Positions 30,217-40,474 are shown, counted from the stretch's first letter. The stretch is DNA of 64,000 nt from Pseudomonadota bacterium (GCA_016705325.1 JADIYJ010000003.1:372001-436000), one strand, 5' to 3'. Numbers and translations: made by a program. Notes: generated by a model not told the origin, from the letters alone.

Positions 30217-31759
30217 CTACTGGGCCGCGAAGAAAGACTGGACGGCCTCCAGGCAAAACGGGGGCACCAGTCCGGCGTGATAGGCATCGGCGACCGCGGC
30301 GGCCCCGCCATCCGTGGCTCCTTGTGCCACAGCCGTCGCAGCGGCGATCTGTTTCGCCAGCGCAAACTGGCTTTTCAGGTCGGCATACGGGTCGTCGGCC
30401 GACGCAGTGGAATCGAGATCCAGCACAATTACAGGACTTGGTGAGGGCGCGCGCGCCGCCCAGTAGCCCTGCATGAGCTGCGTGTTGAACCAGAAGACGG
30501 TGGGGTCCGCATTGCCTCCGCACAGCAAAGTCGGGGCGGTTGGTGCCCAGTTGCGCAGATCATTTTGTTTCAGCGCTTGCCGCAGGCGAATCCCGGGCGT
30601 CGCGGCCGCAATGCCGGTAGTCGTCGTGGGCCAGCCGCCATCCGGATTGGTCTGCGCGTCCAGGAGATAACTCAGGCGGAAACTGTTCTTGACCAGGTTG
30701 TCCGTGCCGAAGCCGAGCGCAAAAATCGGCGCCAGGCTGGCCGGCGTGGTCGCGGGCGTGACGTCGGCGAACGCCAGATCGGAGGCGTCGAACTGAACAG
30801 GGCATCTTGGGCAGCCTGCCCTGCGCAACGCTGGCTTCTTGGCGTCGTGCTCGGCAGCAGGGACTCGATGCCGCCTGCGTATTGCGCCTCCAAGACATCA
30901 GCCGTGCCGGCGTAGACATTGCCGTAGGCCTTCTGGTACGCAGTGATCAGCAAGGTGGCTGACACCGTCGCACCCGAGCTGCACGACCGGCAAAAATCGC
31001 GTCGACGAACGCTGCCATGGCGTAAGGCCCGGACATCGGTGCTGATGCCGTGACCGACATCCCGGCGTCCTGCATGGCGCGATGCGTCGCCATTGCCACG
31101 TAACCGCCCTGCGAGTAACCGGTGATGAACAGCCGGCCGCTGTCCACAGTCGCTGGAGCTGCGGCGGTCGGAAACGCGCTGCGCGCGGCAGTGAGCGCGT
31201 CGATCATGTCCTTCGACTGCTGGTCAGCGACCAGGTATGGATGGTAGGGCAGGCTGGAAACGTCGTAACCGGCGTAGTTCGGGGCGACCACGATGTAGCC
31301 CTGTGATGCGAAAAGCGCCGCCATGATGAGCGCTTCTCCATTGGGGTCGCCCTGCAGATTCGTGATGTCGAACGCGCGGTCGGTCGTGGTGCCGTGGGCG
31401 TACAGCAGGATGGGTCGGGCACCGTTGCACTGTGGATCGCCGCCGAGCGGCACCATCAGCGCACCGGAGGCAGTGGTTGCTGCGTTTGCGCCATCGACTG
31501 TCGCGTATCGAATACGGTGGACGGCGACGTCGCACAGGGGTGTTCCGCTGACCGCGAGCAGCTGCCGATTGAGCAGTGTATTCAGCGCGAGCAGCAAGGC
31601 CGGAGCAGTGACAGTGGACACCAGTTCGGGCGGCTTCTGCAGCAGTTGACCGCGCGCCGGGTTCACGACCACGGCGTCAGAGCCCGCATTGCTGCCGCCA
31701 CAGGCGGTCAGCAGCAGCGCCGTGAGAATGAAGAGTGCTTGACCATTAATTCGACGCAT
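30217..31759 (-). CDS. Lipoprotein alpha/beta-hydrolase (secretory lipase/esterase-like), two frameshifts
   Basis: A predicted surface or periplasmic esterase. ATG at 31759 begins a lipoprotein signal ending LLLTACGG, the lipobox with Cys near residue 20. The domain has LMVPLGGDPQCNGARPILLY, YAHGTTTDRAF (oxyanion region), VAPNYAGYDVS and the nucleophile elbow FITGYSQGGYVAM. The frame changes near 30990 (continuing SATLLITAYQKAYGNVYAGT) and near 30810 (continuing FDASDLAFADVTPATTPASL), ending FCLEAVQSFFAAQ at 30217. About 510 residues after two corrections. PTLLCGGNADPTVFWFNTQL supplies the likely catalytic Asp region. Substrate unknown. Confidence 0.78.
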
Positions 31760-31991
31760 GAGGCACCACCGTTGGCAAGCTGAAAAAGCGCAGCGACGCG
31801 ATCTTCCGCTGCCGTTCATTGCCAGGCGGTACGGTAGCGCACGGGACGCCGTGCCTGCGAGTCCTCGCAATGCACGTTGACGCACCGAACGCTGTGTGAC
31901 TTCCGCCTGCGGTCTCCGCGTGCCGAATGCGACATACATTGCATGCTTCAACCACTCGTGCGCTGCCAGTGGTTCGCTCGCACCCTGGCAG

Positions 31992-32025
31992 AAAAAAGCC
32001 CGCTGCGTAGCAGGCAGCGGGCTTT
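31992..32025 (-). terminator. Rho-independent terminator of rne
   Basis: On the minus strand, a perfect 9-bp stem GCCCGCTGC/GCAGCGGGC with a 7-base loop is followed by TTTTTT (complement of 31992-31997). It lies just downstream of the rne C-terminal coding sequence. Three extra A-T pairs flank the stem, so it may also weakly stop transcription from the other side. Confidence 0.9.
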
Positions 32026-32044
32026 CCTCAGCTGAACGAGTCGC

Positions 32045-34946
32045 TTACGGCTCGTTGCGCGGCGTCGTCACGTCCGTCGGCGGAGTGGGCGTCCACTCGC
32101 GCGGTTCGGAAGCCGTCGGGACCGGAGCCGGTTCACGCACCACGACCGTCGCGGGTGCCGGCGCAATGTCTCGCGGCGGAGCCGGCGGTGTTGCGGGACG
32201 ATCGAAGTCGAACGAGCGCGGCTCGGGCGCACGCGGTGCTTCGTGGCTCGGCGCAGGCGGCGGAGCCGTGAACTCACGCGGTGCTTCCCGGAGTGGGGAT
32301 CGCCGCGAATGGACGCGGCGGTTCGGGCCAGTGGGGTTCATCGAACGCGCGTGGGGGGTTGAGCGACTGCGGCGCAGGCGCGCGGCCAGCGGTTTCGCCG
32401 CCACCCGCGTCGTCGCCACCAGCACCGCCCGGACCTTCATCGACGTTACCGTCGCTGACTGCACCCGCGGCAGCGCCTGCGGCGTAGCCTTCACCACCCT
32501 CATTGCGACCGCGGCGACGACGGCCACCGCGACGCGACCTGCGTCCGGTGCGCTCGCTGCGATCACCCTCGGGGCGTTGCTGCTGACCGTCACCTGTCGA
32601 TTGCGCGACTGACGCGTCGGCCGTGCTCATGTCGTTGGCAACGGCTGCGACGACCGCCGTGGCTGCTGCGACCTGCTCACGCGCTTCCTGCGGCTCGCGG
32701 TATTCGCGCGGTGGCCTCGGTTCGCGGGGCTCACGCGGCTCGCGCGGAGGTCGCGCATGCTGCGGCTGGCGCTGGCCTTGCTGGCCACCTTCACGACGCG
32801 GCTGGCCCTCGCGCGGGCCGTCTTCGCCGCCCTGGCCCTGGCCCTGACCTTGACCACCATCACGACGTCCGCCACGCGGACCTTCGTCACGACGCGGCTG
32901 CTGCGGTTGCGCGCGACTCTGCTCGTCGCGACGCGGTTCGCTGCCGCGGGCAGGCTGGCCCGGACCCGGTGCACCGTCAGCACGGTTCTCGCGGCGCGCT
33001 TCGTCACGTGAGCCGCGGCTGTCGCTGCGTCCGCGCCCGTCACGGCTGTCGCGTGCGTCGCGGCGCCCATCACGGCCGCGACCGCGTTCGCTGCGATCCC
33101 GATCATGACGCGGACGATCGCGTTCGCCGTCCTTGCCACCGCGACCGACGTTCACGGGCGGCGCCACCTGCGGTTCGGGCGCACGCTTGTCGCCTGCGAG
33201 CCAGCGCCATGCGCGCACGAGCACGTTGTCGCGTGGACCGTAGGCCGGCGCGGCAACGGCTACCGGTGCAGCTGCGACTTCGATCGGGGCGGCCACGACC
33301 TCGGGTGCCGCTGGCGGGGCGGGGGTGCTCGGGATGATCGTCGTCACCGCCGGCTGCTGCGGCGGTGGGGCCGCTTCTTCCTCGGCCGAGGCGATCGCAT
33401 CGAGGTCGATCTTCGGCTCGACTGCCATGTGATGGCTGATGACCGAGTTCTCGGGCAGGTCGGTCTCGTCATCGCGCACGCGGCGCAATTCGTAAGCCGG
33501 CGTCTCGAGGTACTTGTTCGGCACCAGGACGATGTCGACATGGCTGCGCGCTTCGATGTCGTGCAGCCAGTCGCGTTTCTCGTTCATGAGGTAGGTCGCG
33601 ACGTCGACCGGCAACTGCGCGATGACCTTGGCGGTGCGGTCCTTGCGAGCCTCCTCGCCGATCAGTCGCAGTACCGCGAGCGCCAGCGATTCGACGCTGC
33701 GGATTACGCCCATGCCGGTGCAACGCGGGCAGACGATGTTGGTCGATTCGCTGATCGACGGACGCAGGCGCTGCCGCGAGAGCTCGAGCAGGCCGAAGCG
33801 GGAGATCTTGCCCAGCTGGATGCGGGCACGGTCCTGCTTGACCGCTTCACGCAGGCGATCTTCGACCGCGCGCTGGTTCTTGGTCGACTCCATATCGATG
33901 AAGTCGATGACGATCAGGCCTCCGACGTCACGCAACCGCATCTGGCGCGCAATTTCGTCCGCGGCCTCGAGGTTGGTGTTGCAGGCGGTGGTCTCGATGT
34001 CGGTGCCGCGGGTGCTGCGCGCCGAGTTGATGTCGATCGAGACCAGCGCCTCGGTGTGGTCGATCACGATGCTGCCGCCCGCGGGCAGCGTCACCTTGTG
34101 CGAATAGGCCGACTCGATCTGGCTCTCGATCTGGTACCGCGTGAACAGCGGCACGTGGTCGTCGTCGTAGAGCTTGAGCTTGCGCAGGTTGTTCGGCATG
34201 AAGCGCTGCATGTATTCGCGCGCTTCCTCGTAGACGTCCTGCTTGTCGATCAGGATTTCGCCGATGTCGTCGCTGAGGTAGTCACGCAGCGCCCGCAGGA
34301 TCGCCGTGCTTTCGCGGTAGATCAGGAACGGTGAGGGGCGGCTGTCCGACGCCTGCTGGATCGCGTTCCAGATGTCGACCAGGTTGTTGAGGTCCCACTG
34401 CAGTTCCTCGGGCGAGCGGCCGACGCCGGCGGTGCGGACGATGGCGCCCATGCCGTCGGGGATCTGCAGCGAGTCCATCGCTTCGCGCAGGGCGTCGCGG
34501 TCGTCGCCCTCGACGCGGCGCGACACGCCACCGGCACGGGGGTTGTTCGGCATCAGCACCAGGTAGCGGCCGGCCAGGCTGATGAAGGTGGTGAGCGCCG
34601 CGCCCTTGTTGCCACGCTCTTCCTTGTCGACCTGGACGATGATTTCCTGGCCTTCCTCGATCAGGTCGCGGATGCCGCGGCTGCCGCCTTCCTGGCCGGG
34701 TTGCTTGTCCTTGAAGAACGCCTTGGAGACTTCCTTCAGCGGCAGGAAGCCGTGGCGCTCGGCGCCGTAGTCGACGAACGCCGCCTCGAGGCTGGGCTCG
34801 ACGCGGGTGATGCGTCCTTTGTAGACGTTGGCTTTCTTGGTTTCGCGCGACGGGATTTCGATATCGAGGTCGTAGATCCGCTGGCCGTCCACCAGCGCTA
34901 CGCGCAACTCCTCATCCTGAGTTGCGTTGACGAGCATTCTCTTCAT
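32045..34946 (-). CDS. rne: Ribonuclease E
   Basis: Endoribonuclease that initiates mRNA decay and processes rRNA and tRNA, membrane-associated, and scaffold of the degradosome. The N-terminal half has the start MKRMLVNATQDEELRVALVD, an S1 domain (KGRITRVEPSLEAAFVDYG), catalytic aspartates (ALVSIDINSARSTRG and GGLIVIDFIDM) and the Zn-link CPRCTGMGV. The C-terminal half is long, Arg/Gly/Pro/Gln-rich and unstructured. The main frame stops at 32274, but another frame downstream reads REAPREFTAPPPAPSHEAPR to a stop at 32045 just before the terminator, so an indel near 32300 is likely. An SD-like GAGAGAGGG precedes the ATG. Confidence 0.94.
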
Positions 34947-35344
34947 CGGCCCTCTCTCTATTGGAGGTTGGGGCCGCGAACGGTTCGGACGGGTAATGGT
35001 GCCGTGGCGTGGGAAAAAGGTCTGGCAGCGACTGCGCGAGCGCTCATTTGCTGTTCATCTGCACCGGCGCAGTGCGCACGATGCGTGACCGAATCCTGGT
35101 GCTGTCGGGCATCGTACCCGCCGAGGTCGCTGCTGGCCCGCTGCCCGCCGGGGCTGCGGCACCTGCGCGTGTCCGCGGCAGATCGATGTGTCTGAAGGTT
35201 CAGAACCAACTAAGATTGCGGGCGCCCCGCACTTCCCGAAGGGCGTGCAACCGCGCGTCGCTCATTCGGCGCTGCCTGATGTTGCTTGGACGCACCAGCG
35301 CATTGCCTAGCGCCGGAATGTAACAAGCGAAGGCCCGAAAATCA
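34947..35344. other. Divergent rne-rluC intergenic region
   Basis: A 398-bp gap between divergent rne and rluC. In E. coli the equivalent region carries the long rne 5' UTR used for autoregulation. Here I see the rne ribosome-binding site near 34950-34958 and a short palindrome GGTTCAGAACC near 35198-35208, but no convincing promoter hexamers and no open frame that looks like a protein. A structured rne leader is possible but not demonstrated. Confidence 0.5.
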
Positions 35345-36474
35345 ATGGCTTACGAAATAGACCCGGCAACCGACGAGAACAGCGCCGAGCCGGAACCCGG
35401 CCGCGGTGTGACTCACGTGGAAGTGACCGAAGACGACGCCGGAACGCGGCTCGATAACTTTCTCGTCCGGCAACTCAAGGACGTCCCGCGCACGCACGTA
35501 TTCCGCCTGCTGCGCAAGGGTGAGGTGCGCGTCAACAAGAAGCGCGCCAGGCCCGACCAGCGGGTCGCGCTGGGCGACATAGTCCGCATCCCCCCGGTGC
35601 GCAAGGCGGAAGACGTGCCGCCGCCAGCCACGCCCCGGACCGCCAGTGAGTCGCTGCAGAAACTGGTCCTCGACTCGATCACCTACGAGGACAGCGACCT
35701 CATCGTCTGCAACAAGCCGCCGGGCCTGGCGGTTCACGGCGGCAGTGCGACCGACTTCGGCCTGATCGAAGCGCTTCGCAGCGCGCGCCCCGGGCAGCCG
35801 GACCTCGAACTCGTACACCGGCTCGACCGCGACACCAGCGGCTGTCTGCTGGTGGCGAAGCGGCGCGCTGCGCTGCGCGCCCTGCACCTTCAGCTGCGCG
35901 AAGGTCAGACGGAAAAGCATTACCTCGCACTGGTCTGCGGCAAGTGGAACCTGGGGACCAAGCGCATCGAACTCGCGCTCGACACCGACGAGCGCCGCAG
36001 CGGCGAGCGGCACGTGGCCGTGCGCGCGCACGGCAAGAAGTCCGTCAGCACGTTCAAGCCCGTGCAGTTCTTCGGCAACCTGGCGACGCTGATGGAAGTC
36101 GAGATCGACACCGGCAAGACGCACCAGATTCGCGTGCACGCCGCGCATGCGGGCCATCCCGTCGCCGGCGACGACAAGTACGGCAGCCGGGACTTGAAGC
36201 GCATGTTCCTGCATTCGTCGTCGCTCGGCTTCACACGGCCCGGCACCCGCGAGCCCATGCTGGCAAGCGCGCCGCTGCCGCCCGAACTCAGCGCGGTGCT
36301 GGATACGCTCACGCGTGGCAAGGCGCGGGCGCCGCAGGACGAGCGCGGCAAGACACTGAACCGGAGGGCGCGCGTGGACCGATCGCGCCCGCGCGTGCAG
36401 CGACCGGCGCCGGTGGCGCAGACGGGCAAGCCGAGGACGGCCAAGCCCCGGACCGACAGGCGGGGCCCGGCTAA
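35345..36474 (+). CDS. rluC: 23S rRNA pseudouridine synthase RluC (stop disrupted)
   Basis: Modifies three uridines of 23S rRNA (positions 955, 2504 and 2580 in E. coli). It has an S4 domain (DDAGTRLDNFLVRQLKDVPR, VFRLLRKGEVRVNKKRARP), the catalytic motif ELVHRLDRDTSGCLLVAKR and GKTHQIRVHAAHAGHPVAGD. After residue 330 comes an Arg/Pro-rich tail. The main frame has no stop here and continues on the antisense of maf to 37213; a TAA at 36472-36474 in the neighbouring frame, at the expected boundary, is probably the real stop after an indel in the tail. It is divergent from rne and convergent with maf, as in E. coli. Confidence 0.9.
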
Positions 36475-37054
36475 GGACCTGGACCCGTGCGCGGCGAAGG
36501 GCGCCGCAAAGCCAGGACAACGGGAGGCCGGTGAGGCCGGTCGGGTCGACCGATTCGATCCGGTCGAAGAGAGCGATCCCCAGGGCTTCGGCTTTGAAGC
36601 CGCCGGCGCAGTCGAGTGGCTGGTCGCGCTCGATGTAGCGGTCGATTTCGGCGTCCGACAGGTCCCGGAACTTCACGACCGTGCGGTCGACGTGCGATTC
36701 GGCGCGGCCGGCCGAGCCATCGATGACGTGGACCGCGGTGAGGAAGGCAACTTCCTGGCCAGACGAAGCCCGCAGCTGTTCGCGGCAACGCTCGATGGTA
36801 CCGGGCTTGCCGAGCACATCCGTACCGCGCAGGGCGACCTGGTCCGAACCGATCACGATCGCTGCTGGGTACCTCGCGGCGACTGCCTCGGCCTTGGCCC
36901 GGGCCAGGCGCGCGGCCATGGCGGCGGCCGGTTCGCCCGGCAGGCGAGATTCATCGACATCGGGGGCGACGCACTCGAACGGCAGCCCGAGCCGCTGCAA
37001 CAGGTCGCGGCGGTAACGGGACGTCGAGGCGAGAATCAGGCCCTTGGAAAACAA
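36471..37054 (-). CDS. Maf family nucleotide pyrophosphatase (YceF-like)
   Basis: Hydrolyses non-canonical nucleotides; the YceF subgroup prefers 7-methyl-GTP. Recognised by GLILASTSRYRRDLLQRLGL, APDVDESRLPGE, VIGSDQVALRG with the catalytic Asp, and TVVKFRDLSDAEIDRYIE. The C-terminal RIESVDPTGLTGLPLSWLCG and LRRARVQVL match the family end, but the frame then continues without a stop. A TAG on the minus strand (complement of 36471-36473) lies exactly there in a different frame, so an indel is inferred. It starts with TTG at 37054. It overlaps the TAA of the convergent rluC gene. Confidence 0.88.
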
Positions 37055-37075
37055 AGATTTAGGCTCGTTTTTTCT

Positions 37076-37104
37076 TTGACAGGGCGGGGCAGCGTCACTA
37101 TGAT
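37076..37104 (+). promoter_or_regulatory. Sigma-70-type promoter for yceD-rpmF-plsX
   Basis: A perfect -35 box TTGACA (37076-37081) and a -10 box TATGAT (37099-37104) are separated by exactly 17 bp. Transcription should start at about 37110-37112, only 2-4 bases before the ATG of yceD at 37114, so this mRNA would have almost no leader. Confidence 0.82.
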
Positions 37105-37113
37105 ACGCGCCCC

Positions 37114-37686
37114 ATGTCGCCCGGCCAGGCCGATCAGGTTAACGCCAAGGAGCTGTCGGCGCGAGCCGCCGTTCTCGAGCGCCATTTCGAACTGGCGCAG
37201 CTCGAGCGCGTAGCGGAGGCAGGCGGTCTTCCCGGCACTCGCATCGATGCGCGATTGCAGTTCGGCGCCTTCGAAGACCGGACGACGGTCGACGTCCGCG
37301 TCGAGGGCACGGCAGTGCTGGAATGCCAGCGTTGCCTGCAGCCTTGCGCGATTGCGATGGACGAATCGGCGCTGGTCGCCATCGTCCGCGACGAGTTGGA
37401 TGAGGTGCCGGGCGGCTTCGAGCCGTTCGTGGGAATGCCGGAGCAACTGTCGCTCGCGGCGCTGATCGAAGAGCAGGTGCTGCTCGCGTTGCCGCTCGTG
37501 CCCGCGCACGAAGCTGGCAGCCCGGAATGCCTGTCGTCCGAGGCGGAAGAGGTGCCGTTGGCGCCCGCTTCCGTGGTCGAGACCGCGGCCGAAGAGGCAG
37601 CGGTGGAAGAGAAACAGACGCCCTTTGCGAATCTGCGGGAGCTGCTCGAGAAGAACAACGAGCGCGGACCCGCGTCAGGAGAGTAG
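37114..37686 (+). CDS. yceD: YceD family protein (DUF177, 23S rRNA accumulation protein)
   Basis: A 190-residue acidic protein of the YceD/DUF177 family, linked genetically to 23S rRNA accumulation and always located before rpmF. Motifs include RIDARLQFGAFEDRTTVDVR, VLECQRCLQPCAI with the conserved Cys pair, and the C-terminal FANLRELL near the end. The ATG at 37114 fits homologues and lies immediately after a strong promoter, so translation may begin on a nearly leaderless transcript. rpmF follows by 3 bp. Confidence 0.88.
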   Translation: MSPGQADQVNAKELSARAAVLERHFELAQLERVAEAGGLPGTRIDARLQFGAFEDRTTVDVRVEGTAVLECQRCLQPCAIAMDESALVAIVRDELDEVPGGFEPFVGMPEQLSLAALIEEQVLLALPLVPAHEAGSPECLSSEAEEVPLAPASVVETAAEEAAVEEKQTPFANLRELLEKNNERGPASGE

Positions 37687-37689
37687 ACC

Positions 37690-37884
37690 ATGGCAGTCCA
37701 GAAAAGCCGCAAGACCCCGTCCAAGCGCGGCATGCATCGTTCGCACGACCACCTGAGCAGCCCTGCGCTGTCGGTTGACCGTACCAGCGGCGAAACCCAT
37801 CTTCGTCACCGCATCACCGCCGACGGTTTCTACCGCGGCAAGAAGGTGATCGAGAAGCCGGCCGCCGACGAAGGCCAGGAGTAA
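37690..37884 (+). CDS. rpmF: 50S ribosomal protein L32
   Basis: A 64-residue ribosomal protein with the universal L32 start AVQKSRKTPSKRGMHRSHDH and the later GETHLRHRITADGFYRGKKV. The zinc-ribbon cysteines found in some species are absent, as in other C-minus L32 proteins. It sits in the conserved yceD-rpmF-plsX order, 3 bp after yceD. Confidence 0.96.
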   Translation: MAVQKSRKTPSKRGMHRSHDHLSSPALSVDRTSGETHLRHRITADGFYRGKKVIEKPAADEGQE

Positions 37885-37906
37885 TCCTGTTCCGACGGGC
37901 CCGCGC

Positions 37907-38670
37907 ATGAACGCCGGCCTGACCGTAGCCGTGGACGCGATGAGCGGCGACCACGGCGCTGAAGTCGCCGTTCCCGCGGCGCTCGAAGTCCTCGCGTCCA
38001 CGCCCGATCTCCGGCTGATCATCGTCGGTCGCAGTGAAGTCGTGCTGCCATTGCTGGGCGCCGCCCTCGATAACGACCGCTGCCGTTTCGTCGAAGCGAC
38101 CGAAGTCGTCGCCATGGACGAGCGTCCGCAGGACGCGCTTCGTCGCAAGAAGAACTCGTCGATGCGCGTCGCGATCAACCTCGTCGAGCAGGGCGAGGCG
38201 TCGGCGTGCGTGTCGGCCGGCAACACCGGCGCACTGCTCGCCACCGCGCGTTTCGTGCTCGGCATGGTGCCGGGCATCGACCGTCCCGCCATCGTCTCGG
38301 CCGTGCCCTCGACGGGCGGGTACACCGTGATGCTCGACCTGGGCGCCAACCCCGACTGCAACGACGATCATCTCGTGCAGTTCGCGGTGATGGGCTCCGT
38401 GATCGCATCCGACCTGCACGGCATCGAGCATCCGCGCGTCGGCCTGCTCAACGTCGGCGAGGAAGACATCAAGGGCACGGAAGAGATCAAGGCGGCGCAC
38501 AAGCGGCTCACCGGCTCCGCGCTCAATTATGTCGGCTTCGTCGAAGGCGACAAGATCTTCTCGGGCGCCGTCGACGTCGTCGTCACCGACGGCTTCACCG
38601 GCAACGTGTCGCTGAAGACGATGGAAGGCCTGGCGCGCTTCATCAGCGGCGCGATGAAGGAAGAGTTCAC
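37907..38670 (+). pseudogene. plsX: Phosphate acyltransferase PlsX, 3' end missing
   Basis: PlsX makes acyl-phosphate from acyl-ACP for phospholipid synthesis. VAVDAMSGDHGAEVAVPAAL, DALRRKKNSSMRVAINLVEQ, SAGNTGALLATARFVLGM, LDLGANPDCNDDHLVQFAVM and VTDGFTGNVSLKTMEGLARF are clear. After GAMKEEFT (about residue 253) the normal C-terminal 80-90 residues are absent: from about 38670 the sequence is the reverse strand of the YkvA-like gene, through which the frame continues by chance to 38932. The fabH-fabD-fabG-acpP genes usually following are also absent. This marks a deletion, rearrangement or assembly misjoin. Confidence 0.9.
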
Positions 38671-38673
38671 GAC

Positions 38674-39201
38674 TCACTGCTCGGCCTTGCGCCGGCGCCG
38701 CATACGCGCCATCAGCTGCACGCGCCGCCTGGCGATTTTCTCCACGACGGTGGGCGCTGCCTTGCGCAGCATCGAGCCCTTCGTCAGCGATTCGCGGCAG
38801 GCACGGAAATCTTCGTACGCCTCGAGCTCGTGCCGGAGTTCACGGAAGACGAGTTCGATCATGACGGCGTCGTCGAGCATGCCGATGCCTGGGATGTCGT
38901 CGGGAATCAGGTCCTCCGGGTCGCACAGGTAGGCAAGCCCCGACAGCACCGGATTCCGCTCGTCGTCGTCCAGCGGCCAGTCCTCGTCGGTGACCATGGC
39001 GATCAGGGTGTCGAGCTGCTCGAGCCGTTCGGTCACGAAGTCGGGCAGATCCGTGCCTTTCATGGACTTCACCATGTCGGCCGCCGCGCCGAGGATTTCC
39101 TCGTCGTCGGCAATCCGCACCGAATCGCGCGCCTTTTTCAATTCCCGGCGAAAATGGCGTAAATCGCGGTCGGAGAGCTCGATCGTCAGCTTGTAAGGCA
39201 T
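38674..39201 (-). CDS. YkvA family protein (DUF1232)
   Basis: A 175-residue protein. The C-terminal half contains the DUF1232/YkvA motif NPVLSGLAYLCDPEDLIPDD followed by IPGIGMLDDAVMIELVFREL, which in other members forms a short hydrophobic hairpin; the rest is charged and helical. Function unknown. ATG at 39201 is preceded by GAGGGA; an in-frame ATG at 39282 is the alternative. Its 3' end abuts the broken plsX, so its own stop is close to the junction. Confidence 0.8.
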   Translation of the reverse strand: MPYKLTIELSDRDLRHFRRELKKARDSVRIADDEEILGAAADMVKSMKGTDLPDFVTERLEQLDTLIAMVTDEDWPLDDDERNPVLSGLAYLCDPEDLIPDDIPGIGMLDDAVMIELVFRELRHELEAYEDFRACRESLTKGSMLRKAAPTVVEKIARRRVQLMARMRRRRKAEQ

Positions 39202-39320
39202 GGGGGTCCCTCGCGGCCGCAAGGCTACGGGCGGTGCCGTGTCCGGGTCAATGCGTGCGGGCAGCGTGTGGATCGTCGCCATGTCGTTAGAATAGATGCT
39301 GGCAATGGAAGGAAGGTTGC

Positions 39321-40343
39321 ATGCAGCATATCCGTGTCGGCCAGTGGTTCGCGGCGGCGCTGGTCGCAGCGTTCGCACAGTTCGTCGCCAATGACGTCCG
39401 GGCAGGCGAATTCCTGCTGCCGCTCAATGGCGACAACGTGATCGGTGCGGTCAGCATTGCCGTGGCCGAGCACGAGGACACGCTGCTCGACATCGGCCGG
39501 CGTTATGGAGTCGGGTACGAGGAGATCATCGCCGCGAATCCCGGCATCGACCCCTGGCTGCCCGGGGCGGGCACTGAAGTGGTGATTCCGGGCCGGTTTC
39601 TGCTGCCAAATGCCCCACGTGAGGGGATCGTGGTCAACCTGCCCGAGCACCGCCTTTACTACTATCCGCCCGCCCAGCCGGGCCAGCCGCGCGTCGTTCG
39701 CACGTACCCGATCAGCACCGGCAAGATGGACTGGAAGACGCCGCTCGGGGCCACCAGGGTTGCGTCGAAGCAGGAGCGTCCCAACTGGTATCCGCCGAAG
39801 TCGGTGCGGCTGGAGCACGAGGCGAAGGGTGATCCATTGCCGCCGTTCATCCCGCCGGGCCCGGACAACCCGCTCGGCGAGTATGCCCTGCGGCTCGGTA
39901 TCCCCGGCGGCTCGTACCTGATCCACGGCACGAACCGTCCCGCCGGCGTTGGCATGCAGGTCACGCACGGCTGCATCCGCATGTTCCCGGAGGATATCGC
40001 CGAGTTCTACACGATGATTCCGGTCAATACGAAGGTGAACCTGATCGACCAGACGACGAAGGTCGGTTGGTCGCGTGGCTCGCTGTACATCGAACGCCAG
40101 GCGCCGCTGGAAGGCACGGACAATCCTTCGCACATGGATCCAGCTGAACTCGACCGGGTCGTAAAGGTGGCCACAGCCGGCGTCGATGTGTCGATCGACT
40201 GGGACACGGCACGGCTCGCTTTCCAGCAGGCGTCGGGTGTGCCAGTGCGGGTCGGCGAACGCAATTTCTCGCGTGCGCCAGCCCCATTGCCCGAGGCCGC
40301 GCCTGCGCTCGTCGAGGAATCGGCGCAGGTACCTGCCCCGTAA
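39321..40343 (+). CDS. L,D-transpeptidase (YkuD domain, ErfK/YbiS type) with LysM
   Basis: Periplasmic cysteine transpeptidase that makes L,D-crosslinks or attaches a lipoprotein to peptidoglycan. The 340-residue protein has a signal peptide (cleavage near NDVRA), a LysM-like repeat (DTLLDIGRRYGVGYEEIIAA), then the YkuD domain with IVVNLPEHRLYYYP, HGTNRPAGVGMQVTHGCIRM containing the catalytic His and Cys, and a C-terminal extension like that of ErfK/YbiS. It faces an alanine-rich lipoprotein gene ending in Lys, a plausible substrate. Confidence 0.9.
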   Translation: MQHIRVGQWFAAALVAAFAQFVANDVRAGEFLLPLNGDNVIGAVSIAVAEHEDTLLDIGRRYGVGYEEIIAANPGIDPWLPGAGTEVVIPGRFLLPNAPREGIVVNLPEHRLYYYPPAQPGQPRVVRTYPISTGKMDWKTPLGATRVASKQERPNWYPPKSVRLEHEAKGDPLPPFIPPGPDNPLGEYALRLGIPGGSYLIHGTNRPAGVGMQVTHGCIRMFPEDIAEFYTMIPVNTKVNLIDQTTKVGWSRGSLYIERQAPLEGTDNPSHMDPAELDRVVKVATAGVDVSIDWDTARLAFQQASGVPVRVGERNFSRAPAPLPEAAPALVEESAQVPAP

Positions 40344-40474
40344 TCTCAAGTCCGGGGGCGGCGGGCGGCAGGGGGCGCCACCCCGCGGCGCGCTGGATCA
40401 GGCGCCGGACAAGCCGACGGGCCGTGACGGTGGGGCGCGCTCCTGCTGGGTATGTCGGGCAGGCTAAGCACCAC

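Noticed and set aside
32711..34334. Long plus-strand frames opposite rne
   Set aside because: They mirror the rne coding sequence, including its Arg/Gly-rich tail, and contain no recognisable domain.
36475..37213. Continuation of the rluC frame to a 622-residue protein
   Set aside because: Beyond about 36474 it is the antisense of maf and the start of yceD. It results from a lost stop, not a fusion.
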